The translations under genes were made by a program, and so were the position numbers. A DNA stretch of 64,000 nt, from the NCBI RefSeq assembly GCF_947500605.1, contig NZ_CANMSJ010000007.1:1-64000 (forward strand), given 5' to 3'. This document shows positions 15,975 to 26,100 of the stretch, one piece after another. Source of the DNA: an uncultured Lacinutrix sp. (GTDB lineage: Bacteria > Bacteroidota > Bacteroidia > Flavobacteriales > Flavobacteriaceae). Position 1 is the first letter of the stretch, and each line of letters starts with the position of its first letter. The notes beneath the pieces are model-generated. The model made no database searches. It was not told the origin of the DNA and worked only from the letters and a program-made list of their open reading frames with translations.

Positions 15975-17246
15975 ATGACCAAAAGTACCAACGTTAAATG
16001 CCCGAGTTGTAAAGAAGTTTTTAAAGTAGACGATTCTGTGTACACAGATATTGTAAAACAAGTTAGAGACCAGGAATTTGCAAACGACTTAAAAAGCAGA
16101 TTAGAAGTTGCAGAAAAAGACAAAGTGTCTGCAATACAATTAACAGCTTCAGAATTAGAAAATAAATTCCAAAAGCAATTATCAGAAAAAGATAAAACGA
16201 TTAGTGATTTACAATTTAAAAGTAAATCTCAACTTGCGGAAGAAGTTTCAAAGAAAGAAGCACAAATTCAAGCATTACAGTCTAAAATAGAAAATTCAGA
16301 GATTCAGAAAAAGTTAGAAGTTTCTACAGCTATAAATACTGTTGAAAAGGAAAGAGATCAACTTAAAAATGATTTAAAACTTAAGGATTCTGAAAAGGAA
16401 ATATTAGAAAAATCTTTAAATGAGCAATTCAAAAATAAGCTAGAGCTTAAGGACGAAGCTTTAAAATTTAAAGAGGAAGAAATAGAGCGCTTAAAAGATT
16501 ATAAGCAAAAGCTGTCAACTAAAATGACCGGTGAAACCTTAGAGTTGCACTGCGAAAATGAATTTAATAAACTTAGAGCAACCGCTTTTCCGACAGCTTA
16601 TTTTGAAAAAGACAATGATGCTTCAGGAGGAACAAAAGGAGATTATATTTACAAAGAAGCAGATGTAAATGGAAGTGAAATTATCTCAATTATGTTTGAG
16701 ATGAAAAATGAAAACGACCAGACAGCATCTAAAAAGAAAAATGACGACTTTTTAGCAAAACTAGATAAAGACCGTAAAGATAAAAATTGCGAGTATGCTG
16801 TCTTAGTCTCTATGTTAGAATCGGATAATGAGTTTTATAATACTGGTATTGTAGATGTGTCTTACAAATACCCAAAAATGTATGTCATTAGACCTCAGTT
16901 TTTTATTCCAATAATTACGTTGTTAAGAAATGCAGGTATGAAGTCTTTGGAATATAAAACAGAGTTAAGCATTATGAGAAATCAAAATCTTGACATTACT
17001 AATTTTGAAAGTAAAATTGAAGATTTTAAAGTCGGTTTTGCCAGAAATTACGATTTGGCAAGTCGCCAGTTTGGAGATGCAATTAAAGAAATAGATAAAA
17101 CGATGACGCATCTTCAAAAAACAAAAGATGCACTATTATCTTCAGTCAATAATTTACGTTTAGCAAACAATAAAGCAGAGGATTTAACCATAAAAAAACT
17201 AACACATGGTAATCCTACAATGAAAGATAAATTTAACAATGCTTAG
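15975..17246 (+). CDS. DUF2130-type protein with coiled coil and nuclease-like core
   Basis: The 423-residue protein starts with a zinc-ribbon half ([10 protein letters not shown]), continues with a long coiled coil (about residues 35-190, heptad-rich Lys/Glu/Leu), and then a globular DUF2130 domain. That domain contains [11 protein letters not shown] followed by IMFEMKNEN, which fits the D...ExK pattern of the PD-(D/E)xK nuclease fold. The biological role of the family is not established. Here the gene has its own copy of the island operator, which places it among the WYL-controlled defence genes. A small gene follows after 9 bp. Confidence 0.8.
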   Translation: MTKSTNVKCPSCKEVFKVDDSVYTDIVKQVRDQEFANDLKSRLEVAEKDKVSAIQLTASELENKFQKQLSEKDKTISDLQFKSKSQLAEEVSKKEAQIQALQSKIENSEIQKKLEVSTAINTVEKERDQLKNDLKLKDSEKEILEKSLNEQFKNKLELKDEALKFKEEEIERLKDYKQKLSTKMTGETLELHCENEFNKLRATAFPTAYFEKDNDASGGTKGDYIYKEADVNGSEIISIMFEMKNENDQTASKKKNDDFLAKLDKDRKDKNCEYAVLVSMLESDNEFYNTGIVDVSYKYPKMYVIRPQFFIPIITLLRNAGMKSLEYKTELSIMRNQNLDITNFESKIEDFKVGFARNYDLASRQFGDAIKEIDKTMTHLQKTKDALLSSVNNLRLANNKAEDLTIKKLTHGNPTMKDKFNNA

Positions 17247-17255
17247 ATTATAGTT

Positions 17256-17624
17256 ATGGAAAATAAATATCTTTTTTACAACAAGGCCTGCAAATCAATT
17301 TGTGAATTGGTAAATCAGTCTTTTTCTCCTGAAATGGTAAACATTATGGAGGAAAAAAATCTATCTTTCGAGAGTTGGGAGGTTGGAATATTTTACACCA
17401 AATATTTTATTGAATATTTAAAAGAATTTTCAAACTCTAAATTAAATCAAAGAGATGTTATTGAAATGATAAGTACTGTATTTGAAATAAATGAAGAATA
17501 TTGGAATACTTTGATTAATCCAAACAAAGAATTATATCTATCGTTTAGAGATAGTTTTTTATTCGCTGTAGATTTAGATGTAATTTTAGATACTCAGTTT
17601 GGTATTGAGGTATTACCAAATTAA
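17256..17624 (+). CDS. Hypothetical protein downstream of the DUF2130 gene
   Basis: A 122-residue acidic, soluble-looking protein without a recognised domain. The ATG is 9 bp after the DUF2130 stop, so the two are probably co-transcribed, and the small protein could be a partner or inhibitor of the nuclease-like protein; no sequence motif supports either choice. A 34-bp gap separates it from hsdM. Confidence 0.55.
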   Translation: MENKYLFYNKACKSICELVNQSFSPEMVNIMEEKNLSFESWEVGIFYTKYFIEYLKEFSNSKLNQRDVIEMISTVFEINEEYWNTLINPNKELYLSFRDSFLFAVDLDVILDTQFGIEVLPN

Positions 17625-17658
17625 ACAAACAAATATTAAATTTTAGTATAATTAAAAT

Positions 17659-19245
17659 ATGATAACAGGAGAACTTAAAATTAAAATAGATAAAATCTGG
17701 AACGATTTCTGGACAGGCGGAATCTCTAACCCATTAACCGTAATAGAGCAGTTTACGTACCTAATTTTTATTAAGCAATTAGACGATAAACAAACCGTAA
17801 ACGAGAAAAAAGCCAATCTATTAGGTGTACCAACCGAGAACCCAATCTATACAGAGGCACAAAGACCTTTACGCTGGTCTAGTTTTAGAGAAAAGGATCC
17901 GGAAACCATGTTTGATTTGTTTACAAGACCTCAAAAAGAATTAGACGACGTTACTGTTTTTGACTTTATGAAAGGCATTGGTAAACAAGGTGGTGTTTTT
18001 GCGCAGTATATGAAAGGTGCCATTTTTATGATACAATCGCCTAAATTACTAGATAAAGTAGTACAACAAATAGATACCTTAGAGCTAGATAATAAAGATG
18101 CAAAAGGCGATTTGTACGAGTATATGCTTTCTAAAATAGCAGAAGCAGGTACCAACGGACAGTTTAGAACACCACGTCACATTATACGCATGATGGTAGA
18201 ACTAACACAACCTAAACAAGACGATACCATTTGCGATCCATCTTGTGGTACCGCAGGTTTTTTAGTAAGCGCAGGAGAATATATACAGAGCAGACATTTA
18301 GACTGGTTTAATAATTCCGAGTTTAGAGAACACTTCCATAACAGCATGTTTAATGGTATCGAGTTTGATCCTACCATGCTACGTATTGGAGCCATGAATA
18401 TGCAATTACACGGTTTAGACAACCCAGTCCTAATTGGTAAAGATGCACTTAGTGAAGCCAACGCAGATATAGAAAATGCCTATTCCTTAATACTAGCAAA
18501 TCCACCATTTAAAGGCAGTTTAGATTATGACGAAGTAGAAAGCAGCCTGCTTAAAACCACCAAAACCAAAAAGACTGAGCTATTATTTTTAAGCCTTATG
18601 TTACGTATGCTTAAAGTAGGTGGTCGTGCAGCAGTAATTGTACCAGATGGTGTATTATTTGGTAGCAGTACTGCACACAAAAGCATACGTAAGGAGTTGG
18701 TAGAAAACCAACAATTACAAGCCGTAATCTCTATGCCATCTGGTGTGTTTAAACCCTATGCGGGAGTTAGTACAGCTATTTTATTTTTTACAAAAACCAA
18801 TTCTGGAGGTACAGATAACGTGTGGTTTTACGATATGAAAGCCGATGGTTTAAGCCTAGACGATAAACGTAACCTATTAGTAACCGAAGACGCCTTAGAG
18901 CAATGCTTTACAGAACCAGAAAATATTTTTGAAGAAGTAGTAGGTAAATGTGATATTGCACAAATACTATTAGACGCTAAGGTTATAATGAACTCCACTG
19001 TCTCCTTGAGCGCAGTCGAAAGGTCTAAAATGGAAGCGCAATATCAAGACAAAACCAAACCAAGCTTTTTAATACCAAAAGCAGACATAGCTGCCAACGA
19101 TTACGATTTATCTATAAACCGCTACAAAGAAATTGTGTACGAAGAAATTGAGTACGATGCACCAGAAACCATTTTGGCAGTCATTAAAGATTTAGATAAA
19201 GAAAGAACAAATGCGATGTTGAATTTGGAAAAGATGATAAAATAA
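17659..19245 (+). CDS. hsdM: Type I restriction-modification methyltransferase subunit HsdM
   Basis: 528 residues, the normal HsdM length. An N-terminal HsdM_N helical domain (WNDFWTGGISNPLTVIEQ) is followed by the N6 methylase core with FRTPRHIIRMM, motif I (DPSCGTAGF, about residues 194-202) and motif IV (NPPF, about 279-282). HsdM with HsdS methylates adenines in a bipartite site and supplies the cofactor-binding part of the restriction complex. The stop overlaps the hsdS start by one base. Base composition looks clearly less AT-rich than in the preceding island genes, suggesting a separate origin. Near residue 450 a GC-rich palindrome-like segment is inserted in frame. Confidence 0.95.
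   Translation: MITGELKIKIDKIWNDFWTGGISNPLTVIEQFTYLIFIKQLDDKQTVNEKKANLLGVPTENPIYTEAQRPLRWSSFREKDPETMFDLFTRPQKELDDVTVFDFMKGIGKQGGVFAQYMKGAIFMIQSPKLLDKVVQQIDTLELDNKDAKGDLYEYMLSKIAEAGTNGQFRTPRHIIRMMVELTQPKQDDTICDPSCGTAGFLVSAGEYIQSRHLDWFNNSEFREHFHNSMFNGIEFDPTMLRIGAMNMQLHGLDNPVLIGKDALSEANADIENAYSLILANPPFKGSLDYDEVESSLLKTTKTKKTELLFLSLMLRMLKVGGRAAVIVPDGVLFGSSTAHKSIRKELVENQQLQAVISMPSGVFKPYAGVSTAILFFTKTNSGGTDNVWFYDMKADGLSLDDKRNLLVTEDALEQCFTEPENIFEEVVGKCDIAQILLDAKVIMNSTVSLSAVERSKMEAQYQDKTKPSFLIPKADIAANDYDLSINRYKEIVYEEIEYDAPETILAVIKDLDKERTNAMLNLEKMIK
19004..19023 (+). repeat. In-frame copy of a flavobacterial GC-rich repeat inside hsdM
   Basis: CCTTGAGCGCAGTCGAAAGG stands out by composition from its surroundings and encodes part of STVSLSAVERS, a stretch with no obvious role in HsdM. 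As far as I recall, very similar words (CTCGAGCGCAGTCGAGA types) are dispersed intergenic repeats in many flavobacterial genomes. Read as a small repeat that inserted without breaking the frame. Confidence 0.5.
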
Positions 19246-20408
19246 TGGAGCTACTTGAGTTAGGTAAATTGACATTTAACCTTGATAATAAACGTATTCC
19301 GTTAAATTCAAGAGAAAGAAGTAAAAAAGAATCAAAACCGTTATATCCATATATTGGAGCTAATAACATTATGGGATATATTGATGAATATATTTTTGAT
19401 GAAAAAATATTATGTATAGCTGAAGATGGAGGAAGTTGGGGATTTAATCAAACTTGCGCAAAAATATATAATGAAAAATGTTGGGTTAATAATCATGCTC
19501 ATGTTGTTACTGCTAATGATAAAGTTATATTAGAATATTTAATGTATTATTTGAATTATGCAGATTTATCACTTTATATTAATGGAGCAACAAGAGGTAA
19601 GTTAACAAAAACATCGTTAAATTCAATTAAAATCCCACTACCACCATTAGCAACCCAAAAAAAGATAGCGGCTATTTTAGACGAAGCCGATACACTACGT
19701 CAACTCAATAAAGACCTTATTGCTAAATACGATGCCTTAACACAAAGCTTGTTTTTAGAGATGTTTGGGGATCCTGTTGCTAATCCTATGGGTTGGGAGG
19801 TTAAAAAGATGAAAGAGATTTCAACTAAAATACATAGCGGAAATACACCTAAAGGAGGAAGTAAAGTTTATGTAGATAAAGGAATCGTTTTTTTAAGAAG
19901 CCAAAATGTATGGAAAAATAGATTAGAGTTAGACAATGTGGCTTATATAGATGAAGAAACTCAAAGCAAAATGATGAAGAGTAGTTTGAAAAATAGAGAT
20001 ATTTTGATGACTAAGACAGGGAGAATTAATACAGAGAACAGTAGTTTAGGAAGAGCAGCTATGTTCGAAGGAGAAGATGATACAGCTAATGTTAATGGTC
20101 ACGTTTATTTAATTAGGTTAAAAGAAGGTGTAATAAATGAATTCGTACTACACATACTAACGACTAACGAATATAGAGAACATATTAGAAGAGTATGTGT
20201 TGGAGGAATTGATAAGAGGCAGTTAAATAAAAATCATTTAGAAGATTTTCCTATTATTTATCCACCAATTGAAAAACAACGAAAGTTTATAACTAAGCTA
20301 GAAACAATTAGGGAGTTAAAACAAAATGTTCAACAAAGCTTACAAAAAAGTGAAGACTTGTTTAATAGTTTATTGCAAAAGGCTTTTAAAGGCGAGTTGG
20401 TAAAATAG
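19245..20408 (+). CDS. hsdS: Type I restriction-modification specificity subunit HsdS
   Basis: 387 residues with the two-repeat layout of HsdS: a first target-recognition domain (about 1-125), a conserved coiled-coil spacer (IPLPPLATQKKIAAILDEAD, then LRQLNKDLIAKYDALTQSLF), a second target-recognition domain (about 185-330) and a distal coiled coil (PPIEKQRKFITKLE). It sets the DNA sequence recognised by the methylase and restriction complexes. The ATG overlaps the hsdM stop (TAATG), so the two are translationally coupled. The recognition sequence cannot be read from the protein. Confidence 0.94.
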   Translation: MELLELGKLTFNLDNKRIPLNSRERSKKESKPLYPYIGANNIMGYIDEYIFDEKILCIAEDGGSWGFNQTCAKIYNEKCWVNNHAHVVTANDKVILEYLMYYLNYADLSLYINGATRGKLTKTSLNSIKIPLPPLATQKKIAAILDEADTLRQLNKDLIAKYDALTQSLFLEMFGDPVANPMGWEVKKMKEISTKIHSGNTPKGGSKVYVDKGIVFLRSQNVWKNRLELDNVAYIDEETQSKMMKSSLKNRDILMTKTGRINTENSSLGRAAMFEGEDDTANVNGHVYLIRLKEGVINEFVLHILTTNEYREHIRRVCVGGIDKRQLNKNHLEDFPIIYPPIEKQRKFITKLETIRELKQNVQQSLQKSEDLFNSLLQKAFKGELVK

Positions 20409-20436
20409 AGATATAAAAAAGTAAAACTATCAAATT

Positions 20437-21768
20437 ATGGGTTTAAAAAAATGGTTAGGTATTACAGCTTTAAAAAGTTTAATTCAAGATATTTATTCTA
20501 AACTTGATGTTTTTATAAAAAACAATAAACCTATAGATTATAGTAGTGCATTTGAAAACCAAAACAAAACGCTATTAGAAGTAAAAGAAGAAAACAGTAA
20601 GTTAACCTCTAAAATAGAAGATTTAGAACGGGATTTAAACAAATTGGAAACAAGTAAACAATTTGATAACATAAATAAATCACTTGCTACATTAACGCAA
20701 TTAGTAACACCTAAAAAAGAAGTTTTAGAGACCTTTAATTTAATAGACCCATTAACAGATATTGCTGCGTTTAGTTTTTCTTCTTCTAAGAATGCTTATG
20801 TAGTGCCTTCTGGTAAAAACAAAACGGAAGTGGTTAATAAAGGGCTTTTAAATCATTTTTCTGCTATACCGCAGCTTGTTCAAAGTGGTATGCTAGCTAA
20901 TTCGTTTCAGTTTGTATTCCCGCAAGGTGTATCAGGTGTTGTAGGAGCAACAAAACAAGGTTATGGAACTATGATTAGAGATGGAGCTAATAACTTAATA
21001 GGTCATGGTCATTATGCGTCAAACATGGTTACAGGTATAGCAGGAGGTGCGTTTACTATAGGTGCCGTAGTTGCTAGACAACATTATTTAAATAAGATTA
21101 ATACTTCTTTAAAAGAGATAGGTGAAACGTTAGACAGCTTGTTAGTTATAGAATTTATTAAAAAAGAAGCTAAAATAGAGTCTTGTATTAAATTTTTTAA
21201 AAGAGCCTATAGCAATCATGATAAGATTAAAGATAATGAAGCCTATAGGAATGCTATGTTATCAAATATTGTCAGTCAAAATATTTTAGTAGAAGAGTTA
21301 TTGCATTTTTACTTAAAGGCTTTTCAAAAAGACATAAAACAAGACTTTTCTAAGATTAATGACTCTTTAAATTATTTTATGGTTTTAAAAGAACTTTTTT
21401 ATTACGGTAAAATGTTAGAGTTAAAATATAGTGCATCTTTTACTGAAGATTCAGTAAAAAGTATATTACTAGAATTTGCTAATGTAAAAAAGGATTACTT
21501 AAAAGTATTCGAAAAAGCTATTGCAGACAATAAAGCTTTATCTGAAGAAAAAATTAAATCTGTATGGTATAATAGAAATAAAAAGAAAATAGAACAGCAA
21601 GAAATTGATACAGTAAAGTATTTGACTTTTAATGAGTATTTAAATAAAATAAAAAAAGAAGAACGTAAACAAATAGTGCAAATTAAGGATTTAAATAAGC
21701 TGTTAATTGAGCCAAAAGAATATGTTTTGGAGAATAATATTTTATATGAAATAGAAAATGAGATTTAA
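20437..21768 (+). CDS. Unknown protein with coiled coil and glycine-rich hydrophobic core, inside the type I RM operon
   Basis: 443 residues, not recognised. The N-terminus (about 40-90) is a coiled coil. Residues about 145-215 are hydrophobic and Gly/Ala-rich (FPQGVSGVVGATKQGYG, MVTGIAGGAFTIGAVVA), compatible with membrane insertion; the C-terminal half is helical and highly charged. It starts 28 bp after hsdS and is followed after 13 bp by an EcsC-type gene that also has glycine-rich hydrophobic stretches. The hydrophobic segments and position between hsdS and hsdR suggest an accessory, perhaps membrane-acting, defence protein; this is inference. Confidence 0.6.
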   Translation: MGLKKWLGITALKSLIQDIYSKLDVFIKNNKPIDYSSAFENQNKTLLEVKEENSKLTSKIEDLERDLNKLETSKQFDNINKSLATLTQLVTPKKEVLETFNLIDPLTDIAAFSFSSSKNAYVVPSGKNKTEVVNKGLLNHFSAIPQLVQSGMLANSFQFVFPQGVSGVVGATKQGYGTMIRDGANNLIGHGHYASNMVTGIAGGAFTIGAVVARQHYLNKINTSLKEIGETLDSLLVIEFIKKEAKIESCIKFFKRAYSNHDKIKDNEAYRNAMLSNIVSQNILVEELLHFYLKAFQKDIKQDFSKINDSLNYFMVLKELFYYGKMLELKYSASFTEDSVKSILLEFANVKKDYLKVFEKAIADNKALSEEKIKSVWYNRNKKKIEQQEIDTVKYLTFNEYLNKIKKEERKQIVQIKDLNKLLIEPKEYVLENNILYEIENEI

Positions 21769-21781
21769 GATTTAATATATT

Positions 21782-22591
21782 ATGGAAAAAAACGTACCAA
21801 TACATTCTATAAATCCAGAAGACTTAAAGCTGTTAGAAGAGGCTAAATCTACTATGCATAATTTAAGTTGGGCAATGCGTAATATTAATTTGGTAGGAGA
21901 TACAATAGAGTCTAAAATAAAAATGGTACCAGAAAAGTATATCCAAAAACTACAACAGGCAACCGAGTCTATATTAATGGGTATTGTTAAAACTAACCTA
22001 TTAACAATTAGTAAAAACAAGAAGTTTAGTAAGCCATCATCAAAAACCTATAAAGCAGTGGTCACTGGTTCTGGTTTTTTAAGTGGGTTATTTGGTTCAG
22101 CGTCAGGTATTGGTACGCCTATTTTTATTTCAGAATTGACTTTAACTACTAAATTTATTATGAGATCTATAATGGATATTGCCCGTAGTCAAGGAGAAGA
22201 TCTTTATAGTACAGATACGCAAATGGCTTGTTTAGAAGTATTCGCTTTAGGTGGAGACTCTAAAAACGACGATGGTCTAGAAGCTAGTTACTATACGTTA
22301 CGTGCAGGTTTAAGTTCCTTTATAAATAACGCATCATTGTCTGGTTCTGGAGCAATTGCTAATCTTATATCTAAAATAGCAACGCGATATAGCATCACAA
22401 TAAGTGAAAAATTTGTAGCACAAGCAGTACCTGTACTTGGAGGTATTGGAGGAGGAACTATTAATTATGTTTTTATAGATCATTTTCAAAATATGGCAAC
22501 TGCCCATTTTACTATAAAAAAGTTAGAGAAGAAGTATGGAAAGGAGCTAATTGAAAAGGTTTATAAAACAATAAATACAAGTGATAAATAA
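21782..22591 (+). CDS. EcsC-family protein
   Basis: 269 residues with the EcsC-type pattern: a hydrophobic Gly/Ser/Ala-rich segment (VTGSGFLSGLFGSASGIG), followed by PIFISELTLTTKFIMRSI and later VPVLGGIGGGTINYVF. EcsC proteins are bacterial proteins of poorly known function, named after a gene next to an ABC exporter. No transporter is nearby here. The gene sits between an unknown coiled-coil protein (13 bp upstream) and a small unknown protein (8 bp downstream), all on the hsd strand, and forms a three-gene insert between hsdS and hsdR. Confidence 0.82.
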   Translation: MEKNVPIHSINPEDLKLLEEAKSTMHNLSWAMRNINLVGDTIESKIKMVPEKYIQKLQQATESILMGIVKTNLLTISKNKKFSKPSSKTYKAVVTGSGFLSGLFGSASGIGTPIFISELTLTTKFIMRSIMDIARSQGEDLYSTDTQMACLEVFALGGDSKNDDGLEASYYTLRAGLSSFINNASLSGSGAIANLISKIATRYSITISEKFVAQAVPVLGGIGGGTINYVFIDHFQNMATAHFTIKKLEKKYGKELIEKVYKTINTSDK

Positions 22592-22599
22592 AAGCAGTT

Positions 22600-23136
22600 A
22601 TGACAGCTATAAAAAATAAATTTATTAATTCAGAAATCTGGTCATTAACTATTGGTGGTGCTTTTCAGCGTGCTAATGTTTACAAGATAGATGTGTTGGA
22701 AAAGGATAAAAAAGATTTTAAGTTTATGCTTAAAGGTTATATAGACAACACTATTGTTCCAAGTTATAATAAAGGTAATATATCTGATGATGTGCATATC
22801 GAAAACATTAAAAATGTACAGCAATACTCTTCTAATTTTGATAAACTATTAATCAATGGTCAGTTTAATTTTGGTGTAAGCCAGAAGCTGTTAAATCTAT
22901 ATTTAAAATATTTATGGTGTTTGGATATTATACCAGAACCACCACATTTTCCTGTAGATAGAATTATTCAAGAAAAATTAAAGTACAAACCATTGATAGC
23001 TTGGACTAAAATTCAAAGATCGGAAAAGTATATGTCTATTGTAAATTTTGCAAGGACTAAAATCAATCCTAAAGATGAGTTTTCTGCTTCATTATCAATT
23101 TTAGAATTGAATCTATTTAGTAGACGTAATGATTAA
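22600..23136 (+). CDS. Hypothetical protein, third gene of the insert between hsdS and hsdR
   Basis: 178 residues, no recognised domain, no signal peptide. Sequence is mixed alpha/beta with several aromatic positions (LKYLWCLDIIPEPPHFPVDR). It begins 8 bp after the EcsC gene, so it is probably translated from the same message. The three inserted genes are all tightly packed, which suggests they travel and act together rather than being random cargo. Confidence 0.6.
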   Translation: MTAIKNKFINSEIWSLTIGGAFQRANVYKIDVLEKDKKDFKFMLKGYIDNTIVPSYNKGNISDDVHIENIKNVQQYSSNFDKLLINGQFNFGVSQKLLNLYLKYLWCLDIIPEPPHFPVDRIIQEKLKYKPLIAWTKIQRSEKYMSIVNFARTKINPKDEFSASLSILELNLFSRRND

Positions 23137-23176
23137 TTTTTAATATTTTTAAGGACTAATAACTTAACCAATTATT

Positions 23177-26100
23177 ATGAGTAATTTCGAATTTCTAAAA
23201 CATGACTTTCCGCAGCTTTATGCAGAAGCTAAAATAGCAGAACAAATTACCTTTGCTGTGCCTAAATTAGCAGCAGTGTCTTGTCGCTCTTTTTTAGAAT
23301 TAGGCTTAAATTGGTTGTATGATAATGATGTAGAGTTTACAAAACCTTATGATACTAAGTTATCTGCTTTATTATTTCATTACGATTTTAAAAATAGCAT
23401 CAAACCATCTCTGTTCTACGATTTAGACCTTGTAAGGCGCTTTGGTAACAATGGAGCTCATGGAAGCTTAGTAACAGAGAAAAATGCATTACATGCATTA
23501 AAAGCTATATTTAGTTTTGGTGTGTATTTAGTAAAATATTATGGAGAAGATTTAATAGAAACACCTGTTTTTAGTGAAGGGGTTATAGGACAGGGTTTTA
23601 TTCAAAGCCCTAAAAATATAAAAGCAGAGATAGATGAAAAAGTTAAAGCTTCAAAAAATCAATTACAAGCTTTAAAAGAAGCATTAGAAAAATCTGAAGC
23701 CTTACAAAAGGAAAACGAATTGCTTAAAATGCAGTTTCAAAATCAGCAAACAGCATTGTTGGAGCGTAAAGAAGCGCGTCAAAAAGTAGTAATTCCAGAA
23801 AAAGATATACCGCAATTAACACCAGAGCAAGAAACACGTCAATTATACATTGACGAGTTATTAAAAGAAGCAGGATGGAATAATTTAAAGCAAAGTACTG
23901 ACTTGGAATTTCCGGTTGTTGGTATGCCATTAAGTACTAATCCTTCAGGAAAGGGGTATGTGGATTATGTGCTTTGGGGTAATGATGGATTACCATTAGC
24001 TGTAATAGAAGCTAAACAATCTTTGCATAGTGCTACAAAAGGAAGACATCAAGCTAAATTGTATGCGGATTGTTTAGAGCAAATGACAGGACAAAGACCT
24101 GTAATATTTTATTCAAATGGTTTTGATACCTATATATGGGATGATACGTTTTATACAGAGCGTTTAATACATGGTTTTTATACAAAAGAAGAGTTAGCTT
24201 ATTTGATAGAGCAACGCAAAAGCCGAAAAGATTTATCAGCGTTTAAAGTAAATTTAGATATAGCAGGATATAAAAGACCATATCAATTAGAGGCCATCAC
24301 ACGTGTAGGTGAAGCTTTAATGCTAAAAACAGCTAATGGTATAGTTGGTAAAAATAGAGAAGCATTATTAGTAATGGCAACAGGAAGTGGTAAAACCAGA
24401 ACCGCTGCTGCTATTGTAGACATGTTAACTAAGTGTCATTGGGCAAAACGAATCTTATTTCTAGCAGATAGAAACGCATTAGTTACACAAGCTAAAAATG
24501 CGTTTAAAGAGCATTTGCCAAATTTATCTACTATAGATTTAACTAAAGAAAAAGAAGATGCTGGAACACGTGTAGTGTTCTCAACTTACCCAACTATTTT
24601 AAACAAAATAGATAAAGTAAAGGCTAACGAAGAGCGTTTTTATGGTATAGGGCATTTTGATGTGATTATTATAGACGAAGCACACAGATCTGTTTACCAA
24701 AAATATGGCGCAATTTTCGATTATTTTGATGCTATTTTAATAGGTTTAACAGCAACTCCCAAAAAAGACATACACCACAACACTTATGGTTTGTTTGGTA
24801 TTGAAGATGATAATCCTACATATGTATATGAGTTAGATCAAGCCGTAAAAGATGGACATTTAAACCCTCCAAAAGGAATTAGTGTACCATTAAAGTTTAT
24901 GCGCGATGGAATTAAATACAATGATTTATCAGAAAAAGATAAAGAGAAGTATGAGGAGAAATTTGATGTTCCAGAACCATCAGAAAACGATAATGATGAC
25001 GCCTTAGAGAGTTTAGGTATATCTGCCAGCAAAATGAACTCGTTTTTATTTAATACCAAAACTGTAGATATGGTATTAGATTATTTGTTTACAAATGGTA
25101 TTAAGGTTAATGGTGGTGATAAATTGGGTAAAACCATCATTTTTGCTAAAAATCATAACCATGCTATTTTCATACAAGAGCGCTTCAATAAAAACTATCC
25201 ACAATTTAAAGGAGGTTTTTTAGAAGTTATAGATAATTACGCTTCTAAAGCTCAAGATTTGCTAGAGCGTTTTTGTGATGATAAGCAAGAGCAAAATCCA
25301 CAAATTGCTGTGTCTGTAGATATGATGGATACCGGTGTAGATGCGCCAAGAGTTGTTAATTTAGTGTTTTTTAAACCTGTTAAATCTTTTGCTAAATACT
25401 GGCAGATGATTGGTAGAGGTACGCGATTAAGACCTAATCTATTCGGGCCAGGAAAGGATAAAGAAGATTTTATCATTTTTGATTTCTGCGGTAATTTTGA
25501 ATATTTTGAAGAATATCCAGAAGGTGCCAAAACTAGTGTTTCAAAAGGGTTGTCTCAACTTATTTACGAAACCATGTTACATATTGTACAGGTTATTAGA
25601 AATAAATCAGAAGCAACACAAGAGGAAGACCTATTTGCAAATAACTTAGTAAATAAACTACATATAAGTATAGATGCTTTAGATGAAAAACGCTTTGAAG
25701 TAAAAAAAGAATTACGTCACGTAAAGCATTTTAAAATTAAGAATAATTGGAATAGTATATCATTATCTGATGAAACCGTATTATGTGATAAATTATTTGG
25801 TTTATCCAGTTATAGCGCAACAGACGACGAGGTCGCAAAACGCTTTGATTTATTAGCTTATAAGTTACAATTAGCATTATTAAACGGTGCTAAATCACAA
25901 GAGAGCTTTATTTCAATAATGTATAACGTTGGGGTTCAGTTACATAAAAAAAGGAATATCCCAGCAGTAGCAAGTAAACTTGATACTATTAATAAAATTA
26001 GAGATTTATCGTTTTGGAGTAACATTACTATTGCTACCGTAGAGGAAGTTAGAGCAGAGGTTAGGGATCTAATAAAGTTTTTAGAAAAAGAGAGCTTAGA

